64,000 bases of DNA from Actinoplanes flavus (GTDB taxonomy: Bacteria; Actinomycetota; Actinomycetes; Mycobacteriales; Micromonosporaceae): positions 257,081 to 321,080 of the forward strand of contig NZ_JAGFNS010000003.1 of the NCBI RefSeq assembly GCF_017592555.1, in the 5' to 3' direction. Within the stretch, counting starts at the first letter, position 1, and every line of letters starts with the position of its first letter. A program made the translations under genes and the position numbers. The notes under the pieces are model-generated. The model made no database searches. It had not been told where the DNA came from and was given only the letters and a program-made list of their open reading frames with translations. Shown here piece by piece: positions 31,179 through 39,754 of this stretch.

Positions 31179-32942
31179 TCACTTGTCCGCCTTCTCGTAC
31201 GCCGTGACCAGTTCCCGGTACCCCTCCTGGGTGGCCATCAGCTCCTGGTGCGTGCCGGTCGCCACGACCCGGCCCTGATGCAGGTAGACCACCTCGTCGG
31301 CGAGCGCGATGCTGGCCCGCCGGTACGCCACCACCAGCAGCGACGTCCCCGCCGCACGCAGCGCGCCGAGGATGGCCGCCTCCACCCGCGGGTCGACCGC
31401 GCTGGTGGCGTCGTCGAGCACCAGCAGCCGGGGCCGCCCGGCCAGCGCCCGGGCCAGGGTGAGCCGCTGCCGCTGCCCGCCGGACAGCGAGGTGCCGCGC
31501 TCGCCGACCGCGGTGTCCAGCCGCTCCGGCAGCCCGCCGGTGAACCGTTCGGCCTGGGCCAGCCGCAGCGCCGCCCACACGTCGTCGTCGCCGATGCCGG
31601 GCCGGTCCAGCGACACGTTGCCGCGGACCGTGTCGTCGAACACGAACGGGATCTGCGGCACCAGCGCGCTCGCCCCGGCCAGCGCCGCCGCCGACAGGTC
31701 GGGCAGTTTCACCCGGTCGAGGGACACGTTGCCGGAATCCGGGTCGACCAGGCGCAACGCCAGCGCGGCGATCGTGGACTTGCCGGAGCCGGTCGCGCCG
31801 ACCAGGGCCACCGTCCGGCCCGCCGGTACGGTGAAACTCACCTCGGACAGCACCGGCGGCCCGCCCGCGTACCGGTAACCGACCCGGTCGAACCGCAGCT
31901 CGGCCGGGCCGTCGCCGGGCAGCTCGCCCTCGCCGTACCGGAGATCGCCCTCCGCCGACAGCACCGCCTGGACCCGGTCCCATCCGGCCACGCTGCGCGG
32001 CAGCTCGCCGATCACCCACCCGATCGCGCGCACCGGGAACGCCAGCACCGTGAACAGGAAGGCCACGCTGATCACCTCGGACACGGTGACCGCGCCGGTC
32101 TGCAACCGCCAGGTGCCGAGCACCAGCACGGCCAGGGTGCCGACGCTGGGCAGGCTCTCCATCAGCGGGTCGAAGACGCCGCGCAGCCGGCCGACCGCGA
32201 CCAGGGCGTCGCGCAGCTCGGTGACGAAGACGGCGAACCGGCGCGACTCGTCGGCCTCCCGGCCCATCGTCTTGACCACCAGGGCGCCGTCGAAGCTCTC
32301 GTGCGCCACAGTGGCGACCTTGGCCCGCATCCGCTGGGCGTGGATCTGCCGCGGCGACATCCGCCGCGAGTAGAAGAAATTCAGCGCGAACAGCGCCGGG
32401 AACAGCGCGACACCGACCATGGCCAGCACCCAGTCGGTGGCGAACAGCGTGATCATCGCGCCGAGCAGCATCACGATCGTGCCGACCGCGAACGGCAGCG
32501 GCGCGATCGGCGCGAACGCCGCCTCGACGTCGGAGCCGGCGTTGGACAGCAGCGAGCCGGTGGCGTGCCGCTGATGCCACTCCGGCGGCAGCGACAGATA
32601 GCGGCGGGTCACCGCCCGCCGGTACCGCGCCTGCAGCCGGAACTGCATGAACCCGGCCCCGAGCCGGCGGGCGAAGATGCTCGCCACCCGCAGCCCGCTG
32701 ATCCCCAGCAGGGCCGCGACGGCCAGCGCGAGGCCCGCGGCGCTCACCCGGTGTGCGGCGAAGGCGGGCGCCACGACATGGCCGATCAGAAAGCCGACGA
32801 CGTACGAGTTGGCGACGATGAGAAGTCCGAAGAGGCTGCTGCCCAGCGAGCTGACGACGAAGAGCCGTGGCTCCGCCCGGATCGCTTTCCCGAGCACCCG
32901 CAGTCCCCGTCCCAGCACGTCGTTGCCGGTACCGCTGCTCAA
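31179..32942 (-). CDS. ABC exporter half-transporter (degenerate-site subunit)
   Basis: A 587-residue fused exporter subunit, first gene of the pair. Walker A is GATGSGKST and the signature LSGGQRQRL is canonical, but the Walker B reads LLVLDDATSAVD (Asp replaces the catalytic Glu) and the H-loop reads VVAYRRAS (Tyr replaces His). These changes are the hallmark of the subunit with the non-hydrolysing site in heterodimeric exporters. The TTG at 32942 has an AGGTAGGA site just upstream; the open frame to 33080 has no conserved sequence. A GTG eight codons in is an alternative start. Confidence 0.9.
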   Translation of the reverse strand: MSSGTGNDVLGRGLRVLGKAIRAEPRLFVVSSLGSSLFGLLIVANSYVVGFLIGHVVAPAFAAHRVSAAGLALAVAALLGISGLRVASIFARRLGAGFMQFRLQARYRRAVTRRYLSLPPEWHQRHATGSLLSNAGSDVEAAFAPIAPLPFAVGTIVMLLGAMITLFATDWVLAMVGVALFPALFALNFFYSRRMSPRQIHAQRMRAKVATVAHESFDGALVVKTMGREADESRRFAVFVTELRDALVAVGRLRGVFDPLMESLPSVGTLAVLVLGTWRLQTGAVTVSEVISVAFLFTVLAFPVRAIGWVIGELPRSVAGWDRVQAVLSAEGDLRYGEGELPGDGPAELRFDRVGYRYAGGPPVLSEVSFTVPAGRTVALVGATGSGKSTIAALALRLVDPDSGNVSLDRVKLPDLSAAALAGASALVPQIPFVFDDTVRGNVSLDRPGIGDDDVWAALRLAQAERFTGGLPERLDTAVGERGTSLSGGQRQRLTLARALAGRPRLLVLDDATSAVDPRVEAAILGALRAAGTSLLVVAYRRASIALADEVVYLHQGRVVATGTHQELMATQEGYRELVTAYEKADK

Positions 32943-33132
32943 TGTCCTACCTGACTGGTAAGTGTTCGCCGGCGCGACCGGCCTTACCCGTCCATCCTGC
33001 CGCCCACACCGGCCGTTTACAGTGTGGCCACAATTACACCGTCTGCCTCCGCAGCCACCCGGACACCGGGCGGCGACCACGCGACCGGCCGGTTAAGCTC
33101 CCCGCCGCATGATCATCTATGAAAGGGCTCCC

Positions 33133-33693
33133 ATGCGGCGTACGCTGCTTCCGACCGTGCTCGCGGCGCTGGTCCTGGCCGGTTGCGGCACCGGCCCGTC
33201 CCCGGCCGCCTCGGTGAACGACTCCTCGTCCGCGGCCCCCACCGCCTCGTCCCCGTCCACCGCCACGTCACCGGCCGGGCCGTCCGTGCTGCTCGGCGAC
33301 TACGACGCCGGGCGGGACGCCGAGGACGACATCGTCAAGGCCCTCGCCGCGGCCGGGAAGTCCGGGCGCAACGTGATCGTCGATTTCGGGGCCGACTGGT
33401 GCCTGGACTGCCGGGTGCTCACCAAGCTGTCCGCCGACCCGGCGGTGAACGCCAAGCTGGTCGCCGGCTTCGAGGTGGTCAGCGTCGACGTCGGCGAGTT
33501 CGACCGCAACCTGGACGTGGCCGACCGGGTCGGCGTGGACCTGGAGAGCAGCGGCATCCCGGCACTCGTGGTGCTCACCCCGGCCGGCAAGGTGAAGGTG
33601 GCCACCAACGACGGTTCGTTCGCGTCAGCCCGCTCGATGGCCGCGGCCGACGTCGACGCGTTCCTGACGCGGTGGGCGCCGGCCGCGAAGTGA
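33133..33693 (+). CDS. Thioredoxin-like lipoprotein (DsbD C-terminal-domain type)
   Basis: A 186-residue exported protein: signal with lipobox LVLAGC near residue 18, a Ser/Thr/Pro/Ala linker to about residue 48, then a thioredoxin fold with the redox motif DFGADWCLDCRVL. This matches the C-terminal (gamma) domain of DsbD, which reduces extracytoplasmic thiols. GIPALVVLTPAG holds the usual cis-proline loop. ATG 33133 has AAAGGG 5 nt upstream. Its stop overlaps the next gene as GTGA (33690-33693). The membrane beta domain of DsbD is not in this window. Confidence 0.85.
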   Translation: MRRTLLPTVLAALVLAGCGTGPSPAASVNDSSSAAPTASSPSTATSPAGPSVLLGDYDAGRDAEDDIVKALAAAGKSGRNVIVDFGADWCLDCRVLTKLSADPAVNAKLVAGFEVVSVDVGEFDRNLDVADRVGVDLESSGIPALVVLTPAGKVKVATNDGSFASARSMAAADVDAFLTRWAPAAK

Positions 33694-34169
33694 GGGCCCT
33701 CGCCGCGGTGCTCGCGATCCTGACGCTGAGCGCCTGTTCCGCCTCACCGGCGCCGGTGCCCGAGATGGCCGGCCGCTACGAGGGCGGAGGCGTCACCGTG
33801 GAACTCGCCGTACGCGCCGGCCTGCTCACCGCCACCTTCACCCCGCCCGACGGCTTCCACCTGTACAGCATGGACCTCCCGGCCGGGGGCGTGGACGGCA
33901 TCGGCTTCCCCACCGTGGCGCGGCCCGGCGGCGCGCTGACCCCCACCGGGCCGGTCACCGCCGACCGGGCGGTCACCGAGCTGCGACCCGCCGGCCTCGG
34001 CCTCGTGGTGCCGGTCTATCCCGACGGGCCGGTCACGCTCACCGTGCCGGTCCGGGCCGGAGCGGGCGATCAGCACGAGGTGACCGTCGGATACGCCGCG
34101 TGCAGTGCGGGTTCCTGTCTCCCGCCGGTCACCGGGGAGCAGGTCGTTCTGCATACCATCGACCGATGA
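33690..34169 (+). CDS. DsbD N-terminal (alpha)-domain-like lipoprotein
   Basis: A 159-residue exported protein with lipobox LTLSAC near residue 14. The mature part is beta-rich and ends with YAACSAGSCLPPVTGEQVVL, which resembles the cysteine-pair segment of the DsbD alpha domain, the part that hands electrons to periplasmic partners. The GTG start overlaps the upstream thioredoxin-like gene, so both lipoproteins are made together, as a split DsbD lacking its membrane part. The stop overlaps the next gene as ATGA. Assignment to DsbD alpha is from short motifs and is moderate. Confidence 0.72.
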   Translation: MRALAAVLAILTLSACSASPAPVPEMAGRYEGGGVTVELAVRAGLLTATFTPPDGFHLYSMDLPAGGVDGIGFPTVARPGGALTPTGPVTADRAVTELRPAGLGLVVPVYPDGPVTLTVPVRAGAGDQHEVTVGYAACSAGSCLPPVTGEQVVLHTIDR

Positions 34170-34792
34170 CCAACTATGCCCGCGCCGAGCGGGCGGCGCT
34201 CGCCGACCTGCTGTCGAGTGAGGGACCGGACGCGCCGACGCTCTGCACCGGCTGGACCACCCGGGACCTGGCCGCGCACATCGTGGTCCGGGACCGGCGG
34301 CCGGATTCCGCGGCGGGGCTGCTGATCCGCCCGCTGGCCGGGTACGGGGAGCGGGTGCGCCTGGCCCGCGCCGCCCTGCCGTACCCGGAACTGATCGCCC
34401 AGCTGCGCACCCCGCCGGTGTGGAGCCCGGTGAGCAACCCGCTGGTCGATCCGCTGGCCAACACCATGGAGATGTTCATCCACCACGAGGACGTCCGGCG
34501 CGGCGGCGGCACGTGGCAGCCCCGCACCCTGGACCGGGAGCTGGAGGCCGCTCTCTGGCGCAACGTCCGGCTGATCGCCAAGGCCGGGTTGCGCCGTCTC
34601 GGTGTCACCGCCGCGATCGAGCCGGCCGGGTTCCCGGCGGTCCGTGACAGCGCGGACCCGCAGGTCCGGGTCGCCGGTGACGTCGGCGAGCTGGCGGTGT
34701 TCTTCTTCGGCCGGCAGCGGGCCGCCCGGGTCACCGTCGACGGCCCGCCCGAGGTGGCGGAACGGCTCCGGACCGCCCGCCTGGGCATCTGA
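34166..34792 (+). CDS. TIGR03085-type metal-binding protein (mycothiol-dependent MPI/DinB fold)
   Basis: A 208-residue cytoplasmic protein. The start MTNYARAERAALADLLSSEG, then PTLCTGWTTRDLAAHIVVRDRRPD with a metal-ligand His, and EMFIHHEDVRRG with further His/Glu ligands, match the actinobacterial TIGR03085 family, related to mycothiol-dependent maleylpyruvate isomerase. Such proteins have a DinB four-helix bundle and probably use mycothiol. The substrate is unknown. The ATG overlaps the preceding stop as ATGA (34166-34169), so it is in one operon with the two thiol-exchange lipoproteins, hinting at a thiol-related role. Confidence 0.88.
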   Translation: MTNYARAERAALADLLSSEGPDAPTLCTGWTTRDLAAHIVVRDRRPDSAAGLLIRPLAGYGERVRLARAALPYPELIAQLRTPPVWSPVSNPLVDPLANTMEMFIHHEDVRRGGGTWQPRTLDRELEAALWRNVRLIAKAGLRRLGVTAAIEPAGFPAVRDSADPQVRVAGDVGELAVFFFGRQRAARVTVDGPPEVAERLRTARLGI

Positions 34793-34845
34793 GCGGCCCA
34801 TCGGAGGCGCCGGGAATTGGCTCGATCGACAGGCCGGTCCGGTCC

Positions 34846-34851
34846 TAGGTT
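34846..34851 (+). promoter_or_regulatory. -10 box of a probable leaderless promoter (permease gene)
   Basis: TAGGTT ends 7 nt before ATG 34859 and no Shine-Dalgarno site is present. The permease gene thus appears to start a new, leaderless transcript rather than being an extension of the upstream operon. Confidence 0.5.
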
Positions 34852-34858
34852 CAAGCCC

Positions 34859-36118
34859 ATGTCCCCTCGCTCCAACCTGTCCGTCGCCCAGGGCGCGGCG
34901 CTCTCCGTCGGTGCCGTCCTGGGCACCGGGCTGATCTCGCTGCCGGCGCTCGCCGCCGAGGCCGCCGGCCCCGCCTCGCTCGTCGCCTGGCTCGTCCTGA
35001 TCGTCCTGTCCGCCCCGCTGGCCTGGACCTTCGCGGCGCTCGGCGCCCGCTACCCGGACGGCGGCGGGGTGTCCACCTACGCCCAGATGGCGTTCGGCCG
35101 GCGGGTGGCGGCCGCGGTCGGCTGGTGCTTCTACTTCGCCGTCCCGCTCGGCGCGCCGGTCGCGGTCGGTTTCACCGGCGGGTACGTCTCCGGCGTCCTG
35201 GGCGGCGGCCGGTTCACCGAACTGGCCGCCTTCCTGGCGATCGTCGGTACGGCGTACGCGATGAACTGGTTCGGTCTGCGCGTCTCCGGCCGGGTCCAGC
35301 TGGCCCTGTCGATCTGCCTGACCACCCTGCTGGTGGTCACCGTGGTGGCCGCCCTGCCGCACGCCGACCTCGCGAATCTGACCCCGTTCACCCCGCACGG
35401 CTGGACCGGGATCGGCGCCGCCGCGGCCCTGCTGGTGTGGGGTTTCGCCGGTTGGGAGGCGCTGTCCTCACTGTCCGGGGAGTACCGGAACCCGCGCCGC
35501 GACGTGCCCCGCGCCACCCTGATCGCGGTCGCCGTGGTCGGTGTCCTCTATCTGGCCGTCGCCACGGTCAGTGTGCTGGCCCTGGGCCCGGCGCTGGCCG
35601 GCAGCCGGGCGCCGCTGGCCGACCTGCTCGCGATCGGCCTGGGCGGCCCGGTCCGGATCGTCACCGCGATCGTGGCGGTGGTGCTCACCCTCGGGGCGGT
35701 CAACGCGTACTTCGCCGGCGCGAGCCGTCTCGGCGCGGCGCTGGCGGCCGAGGGCGCCCTGCCGGCCCGGGTGTTCGGCACCCAGCGCCGGTCGCTGACC
35801 CTCATTCTCCTGGGCAGCATCGTGGCCGTCCTGCTGCCGCTCGACCTGCACACCGCCGCCCTGCTGGTGACCGGCTGCTTCACGCTGGTGTACGTGATCG
35901 GCACGGCGGCCGCGTTGCGCCTGCTGCCGGCCGGCGGGTCGCGGGTGGTGGCCGGGATCGCGTTCGTGGCGGTCGGCGGGCTGCTCTGGCTCAACGGGTG
36001 GCCGGCGCTGTTCAGCCTGGTGATCGCCGGTGGCGCGGTGCTCCATCAGGCGGTCAGCGGCCGCGGCCGGGCCTCCTCGGTGAGCCCGGAGACGGTTCGC
36101 GAGGAGTCCTCGGCGTAG
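34859..36118 (+). CDS. APC family amino acid permease
   Basis: A 419-residue transporter with about 12 hydrophobic segments. The first segment has the APC-type unwound helix region GAALSVGAVLGTGLISLPA, and the sixth has LLVWGFAGWEALSSLSGEYRNPRRDVPRA, the usual conserved loop. It probably exchanges or imports an amino acid by proton coupling; the substrate cannot be told. ATG 34859 is chosen over an upstream frame opening at 34817 because a TAGGTT -10 box lies 7 nt before it. It converges with the kinase gene, 6 nt between stops. Confidence 0.9.
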   Translation: MSPRSNLSVAQGAALSVGAVLGTGLISLPALAAEAAGPASLVAWLVLIVLSAPLAWTFAALGARYPDGGGVSTYAQMAFGRRVAAAVGWCFYFAVPLGAPVAVGFTGGYVSGVLGGGRFTELAAFLAIVGTAYAMNWFGLRVSGRVQLALSICLTTLLVVTVVAALPHADLANLTPFTPHGWTGIGAAAALLVWGFAGWEALSSLSGEYRNPRRDVPRATLIAVAVVGVLYLAVATVSVLALGPALAGSRAPLADLLAIGLGGPVRIVTAIVAVVLTLGAVNAYFAGASRLGAALAAEGALPARVFGTQRRSLTLILLGSIVAVLLPLDLHTAALLVTGCFTLVYVIGTAAALRLLPAGGSRVVAGIAFVAVGGLLWLNGWPALFSLVIAGGAVLHQAVSGRGRASSVSPETVREESSA

Positions 36119-36124
36119 GCGGGG

Positions 36125-37000
36125 TCAGATCCGGCGGGCGCTGAGGGTGTCCCGGTCGATGAACGAGCCGGCGCCGACCGGGGCGGTGCACGCGTACGCC
36201 CCGGCGATGACCGCCCGGTCCATGCAGTCGTCGTCGCCGGCGCCGGACAGCCAGGCGGACAGGAACGCCGCCGCGAACGCGTCGCCGGCGCCGTTGGTGT
36301 CCACGATCGGCGCGCCGGGGTCGGCCGCGTCCCGGTGCGTCACGCCGTCCCGGGTGTACAGGTCGGCACCCTTGCCGCCGTTGGTCACCACGACCCTGGT
36401 GGCCACGCCCTCTGTCAGGATCCGCTCGGCGGCGCCGTCGGCGAGCTGCACGCCGCTCACGAAGACGATGTCGGCGCCGAGCGCGAAGTCCCGGTGGTGC
36501 GGGTTCTCGCCGTCCCAGTCGTGCAGGTCGGTGGAGATCGACACACCGGCTTCACGCAGCGGGGGCAGCAGGTGCCGGGCGTAGTCCATGATCGTCACGT
36601 GGACGTGCCGGACGTCCGCCGGCAGCGGCCGGTAGTACTCCACCGGCAGGCGGTATCCGGGGACGTCGCGCCCGTCGTACAGCGACAGCCGCCGGCCGTC
36701 CGGGCTCATCAGGTTGACCGCCCGGCGGGTGCCGGCCGGGGCGGGCGCGGCGCGCAGACCGATGCCCCATTCCGCGAAGGCCGCCCGGACCCGGCCGCCC
36801 GGCTCGTCGTCACCGACCGTGTCGATCACCGAGACCCGTTCACCGAGCGCCCGCAACGCCAGCGCCACACATGTTCCGGTGTGTGAGACGTGATCGAGGA
36901 TGGGTCCCTGCGGCCGCGCCGAGTCCGCGCCGAGCACGGGCAGGTCCGCCACCGGCACCACGGTGTCGATGCCGGTACCGCCGATCACCAGGAATGTCAT
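36125..37000 (-). CDS. PfkB/ribokinase family carbohydrate kinase
   Basis: A 291-residue sugar or nucleoside kinase. The N-terminus FLVIGGTGIDTVV and glycine pair HVSHTGTCVALALRALG fit PfkB signature 1. The C-terminal signature 2, VDTNGAGDAFAAAFLSAWLSG, has the catalytic aspartate and the anion-hole GAGD. ATP binding involves VVVTNGGKGADLYTRDG. The substrate is unknown. Its start has a TAGGTT box 7 nt upstream (leaderless). It is convergent with the permease and divergent from fadD. Confidence 0.9.
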   Translation of the reverse strand: MTFLVIGGTGIDTVVPVADLPVLGADSARPQGPILDHVSHTGTCVALALRALGERVSVIDTVGDDEPGGRVRAAFAEWGIGLRAAPAPAGTRRAVNLMSPDGRRLSLYDGRDVPGYRLPVEYYRPLPADVRHVHVTIMDYARHLLPPLREAGVSISTDLHDWDGENPHHRDFALGADIVFVSGVQLADGAAERILTEGVATRVVVTNGGKGADLYTRDGVTHRDAADPGAPIVDTNGAGDAFAAAFLSAWLSGAGDDDCMDRAVIAGAYACTAPVGAGSFIDRDTLSARRI

Positions 37001-37007
37001 GGCGGCA

Positions 37008-37013
37008 AACCTA
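37008..37013 (-). promoter_or_regulatory. -10 box of a probable leaderless promoter (PfkB gene)
   Basis: TAGGTT (complement of 37008-37013) ends 7 nt before the ATG at 37000. No ribosome-binding site is present in the seven bases between them. Confidence 0.5.
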
Positions 37014-37113
37014 ATGCGAGATGTGCGGTGCTCTGGACCCGGCCCGTCCGCTGACTAGGATGAGAGCGATTGTTACAGACTCTTCCGGTGATGCCGTGCG
37101 CCCATTACTGTGC

Positions 37114-37131
37114 GGTAACACTCACGTTACC
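37114..37131 (+). promoter_or_regulatory. Inverted repeat upstream of fadD, candidate operator
   Basis: GGTAACACTCACGTTACC is a 6-6-6 inverted repeat (GGTAAC and GTTACC), 31 nt before the fadD start and 53 nt after a TAGGAT -10-like box at 37055-37060. It has the form of a TetR-family operator. Control of fadD by a fatty-acid-responsive regulator is plausible, but no regulator gene is nearby. Confidence 0.45.
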
Positions 37132-37162
37132 TACCCCCCGTTCAGGTTGAAGGCGGCGCCCG

Positions 37163-38986
37163 ATGGCTCTCGAGGTTCCCTACCGGTCGATCCCGGACAT
37201 GCTCTTCCAGCGCGTGGCCAAGACCCCCGACGCTCAGGCCCTGGCCGGGCCGAACGCGACGGACACCGGCGCCGAGTGGCTGACCTGGCGGCAGGTGGGC
37301 GAGCGGGTCAAGGCGATCGGCGCCGGCCTGCGTGAGCTCGGTGTCGGCCTGGAGGACCGGGTCGCGATCCTGTCCAACACCCGGCTCGAGTGGATCCTCG
37401 CCGACCTGGGCATCAACGTGGCCGGCGCGGCCGCCACCACGGTCTACCCGACCACCGAGCCGGAGGACACCGCGTTCATCGTGTCCGACTCGGGCTCGAA
37501 GGTCCTGATCGCGGAGAACGCGAAGCAGGCCCTGAAGATCTCCGGCACGGAGACCGCCATCACCAAGGTGGTGCTGATCGACGGCCCGGCCGACGCCGGC
37601 GCCACCCCGCCGCAGATCACGCTCGCCGACCTGGAGCAGCTCGGCGCCGAGGCGCTGACCCGCGAGCCCAGCCTCATCGACGACGTGGTCGCCCAGCTCG
37701 GCCCGGACACCCTGGCCACCCTGATCTACACCTCCGGCACCACCGGCCGCCCCAAGGGCGTCGAGCTGCTGCACCGCGGCTGGACATGGGAGGGCGTCGC
37801 GCAGGAGAGCCTCGGCCTGTTCTCCCCGACCGACCTGCACTACCTGTGGCTGCCGATGTCGCACGCGTTCGGCAAGACGCTGCTCTGCGGCATCCTGCAC
37901 GTCGGCGTCCCGACCTACGTCGACGGCCGCGTGGACCGGCTGATCGACCTGCTCGCGGTGATCAAGCCGACCCTGATGTGCGCCCCGCCGCGCATCTACG
38001 AGAAGGTCTACAACAAGACCGTCACGAGCGGCCTCTCCGGCAGTGGCCTGAAGCCGAAGATCTTCAGCTGGGCGGTCGCCACCGGCAAGAAGCGGGTGGC
38101 CCTCCAGCAGGCCGGCAAGCCGATCCCGGCGGGCCTGGCGTTCCAGTACTCGATCGCCGAGAAGCTGGTCTTCTCCAAGCTCCAGGCCAAGCTCGGCGGC
38201 AACATCAAGGTCCTGGTCAGTGGTTCGGCGGCGCTCAGCCGCGACATCTCCGAGTTCTTCGCGGCGGCCAACCTCCAGATCCTGGAGGGCTACGGCATGA
38301 CCGAGGCCTGCGCCGCCAACTTCGTGAACCGCCGCGGCAAGCTCAAGATCGGTTCGGTCGGCCAGCCGCTCGGCGACCTCGAGGTCCGCATCGACAGCGA
38401 CGGCGAGGTGCTGCTGCGCGGCGCCCCGGTGATGCGCGGCTACCACAACCTGCCGGAGGCCACCGCCGAGGCGTTCACCGAGGACGGCTTCCTGCGCACC
38501 GGCGACATCGGCGAGATCGACGCCGACGGCTACCTCAAGATCACCGACCGGAAGAAGGACCTGGTCAAGACGTCGGGCGGCAAGTTCATCGCCCCGTCCG
38601 CGATCGAGGGCTCGTTCAAGGCGGTCTGCCCGTACACCTCGCAGGCGGTCGTCATCGGCCAGAACCGCAACTTCGTCACCATGCTGATCGCCCTCGACGA
38701 GGAAGCTATCACCACGTGGGCGGCGTCCGGCCCGCTGGCCGGCAAGACCTACGCCGAGATCGTCGCCGCGCCGGAGACGATCGCCCTGGTCGAGGGCTAC
38801 ATCCAGGAGCTCAACGGCAAGCTCAACCGCTGGGAGACGATCAAGAAGTTCACCCTCCTCCCGCGCGACCTGAGCATCGAGGCGGGCGAGGTCACCCCGT
38901 CCATGAAGATCAAGCGCCGCAGCGTCGAGGCCAACTTCTCCGACGAGATCGACAAGATGTACGCGGGCACTCTCGCCCAGATCTGA
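37163..38986 (+). CDS. fadD: Long-chain fatty-acid-CoA ligase (FadD15-like)
   Basis: A 607-residue AMP-forming acyl-CoA synthetase that activates fatty acids with ATP and CoA. The phosphate-binding loop is TLIYTSGTTGRPKGVEL, the adenine-binding motif LEGYGMTEACAANFVN, the ATP/hinge motif DGFLRTGDIGEIDADGYLKITDRKKDLVKTSGGK. The C-terminal catalytic lysine region TPSMKIKRRSVEANFSDEI is intact. Overall length and order match mycobacterial FadD15. ATG 37163 has GAAGG about 10 nt upstream. A terminator with T-rich tail follows. Confidence 0.94.
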   Translation: MALEVPYRSIPDMLFQRVAKTPDAQALAGPNATDTGAEWLTWRQVGERVKAIGAGLRELGVGLEDRVAILSNTRLEWILADLGINVAGAAATTVYPTTEPEDTAFIVSDSGSKVLIAENAKQALKISGTETAITKVVLIDGPADAGATPPQITLADLEQLGAEALTREPSLIDDVVAQLGPDTLATLIYTSGTTGRPKGVELLHRGWTWEGVAQESLGLFSPTDLHYLWLPMSHAFGKTLLCGILHVGVPTYVDGRVDRLIDLLAVIKPTLMCAPPRIYEKVYNKTVTSGLSGSGLKPKIFSWAVATGKKRVALQQAGKPIPAGLAFQYSIAEKLVFSKLQAKLGGNIKVLVSGSAALSRDISEFFAAANLQILEGYGMTEACAANFVNRRGKLKIGSVGQPLGDLEVRIDSDGEVLLRGAPVMRGYHNLPEATAEAFTEDGFLRTGDIGEIDADGYLKITDRKKDLVKTSGGKFIAPSAIEGSFKAVCPYTSQAVVIGQNRNFVTMLIALDEEAITTWAASGPLAGKTYAEIVAAPETIALVEGYIQELNGKLNRWETIKKFTLLPRDLSIEAGEVTPSMKIKRRSVEANFSDEIDKMYAGTLAQI

Positions 38987-38997
38987 CCCGACCTCAG

Positions 38998-39041
38998 CGA
39001 CGGCCGGCGGTCCATCAGGGCCTGCCGGCCGTCGTTCGTTT
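38998..39041 (+). terminator. Terminator of fadD
   Basis: An 11-bp perfect stem CGACGGCCGGC (38998-39008) and its complement (39024-39034), a 15-nt loop, then TTCGTTT. It starts 12 nt after the fadD stop. The short T-rich tail supports factor-independent termination. Confidence 0.8.
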
Positions 39042-39050
39042 CCCACCCCC

Positions 39051-39162
39051 TTCCCGGTACGGCGTACGCCGCCCCGCCGAACCCCGCCCGTCCCGCGGCA
39101 CCACGCGACCACCTGCCGTACCCCAGCCCGTGCCGCGCCCGCCGGGCGTAGATCGGTGGTCC
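39051..39162 (+). repeat. Dispersed intergenic repeat, copy B
   Basis: A 112-bp sequence that matches the complement of 39922-40032 in about four of five bases, from TTCCCGGTACGG at its start to ATCGGTGGTCC at its end. The core GTGCCGCGCCCGCCGGGC (39130-39147) is identical in copies B, C and D. It lies between the fadD terminator and the PPOX gene. The rest of the 301-bp gap holds only the PPOX promoter and no ORF. Confidence 0.75.
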
Positions 39163-39274
39163 CGCCCGACCGGGCGGCTGACACCGCACGCCCCGGGGTC
39201 CCGCCGGCTCGCAGAGACATCTCAAACCCGCCGAGACAGCGATGAGCGCCAGTCGGCAAGATCGGGAGCGCGTC

Positions 39275-39280
39275 TAGGCT
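39275..39280 (+). promoter_or_regulatory. -10 box of a probable leaderless promoter (PPOX gene)
   Basis: TAGGCT ends 7 nt before ATG 39288, with no Shine-Dalgarno sequence between. No clear -35 hexamer was identified. Confidence 0.5.
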
Positions 39281-39287
39281 GGCGGCC

Positions 39288-39731
39288 ATGAGCGATGCCG
39301 TGAGAACACGAGCCCAGCGCAAGGCCGACACCCTCGCCCGCCTCGCGGCCCCGGTGGTGGACGCCTGGGTGGCGACCGACGGACCGTATCTCGTGCCGCT
39401 CACCCTCGCCTGGCACGAGGACCGGATCGTCCTGGCCACGGATCGGGAGTCGCCGACCGCCCGCAGCCTGATCGCCACCGGCAAGGCGCGTGTCGGGCTC
39501 GGCCCCACCCGTGACGTCATCATGATCGACGCCGTGCTGGACCGCTGGGTTCCGGTCTCCGAGGCGCCCGGGATCGGCGAGGCCTACGCCGGGCAGAACG
39601 ACTGGGATCCGCGCACGGCCGGCCCGTCGTACATCTTCCTGGTCCTGCGCCCGGACCGCGTCCAGGCTTGGCGCGAGGTCGACGAGATCCGCGGCCGCAC
39701 CCTGATGCGCGACGGCGCCTGGCTGATCTGA
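39288..39731 (+). CDS. Pyridoxamine 5'-phosphate oxidase-like (PPOX/split-barrel) flavoprotein
   Basis: A 147-residue protein with the split-barrel pattern: VDAWVATDGPYLVPLTLAW, then DRIVLATDRESPTARSLIATG (phosphate-binding region of flavin), and ARVGLGPTRDVIMIDAVLD. It resembles small F420- or FMN-binding PPOX proteins of actinobacteria; the cofactor cannot be assigned by eye. Leaderless start at 39288. The gene stands alone between two inverted copies of a 112-bp repeat, 126 and 191 bp away. Confidence 0.82.
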   Translation: MSDAVRTRAQRKADTLARLAAPVVDAWVATDGPYLVPLTLAWHEDRIVLATDRESPTARSLIATGKARVGLGPTRDVIMIDAVLDRWVPVSEAPGIGEAYAGQNDWDPRTAGPSYIFLVLRPDRVQAWREVDEIRGRTLMRDGAWLI

Positions 39732-39754
39732 CCGGCCGCCTCAAACCCTCGAAA

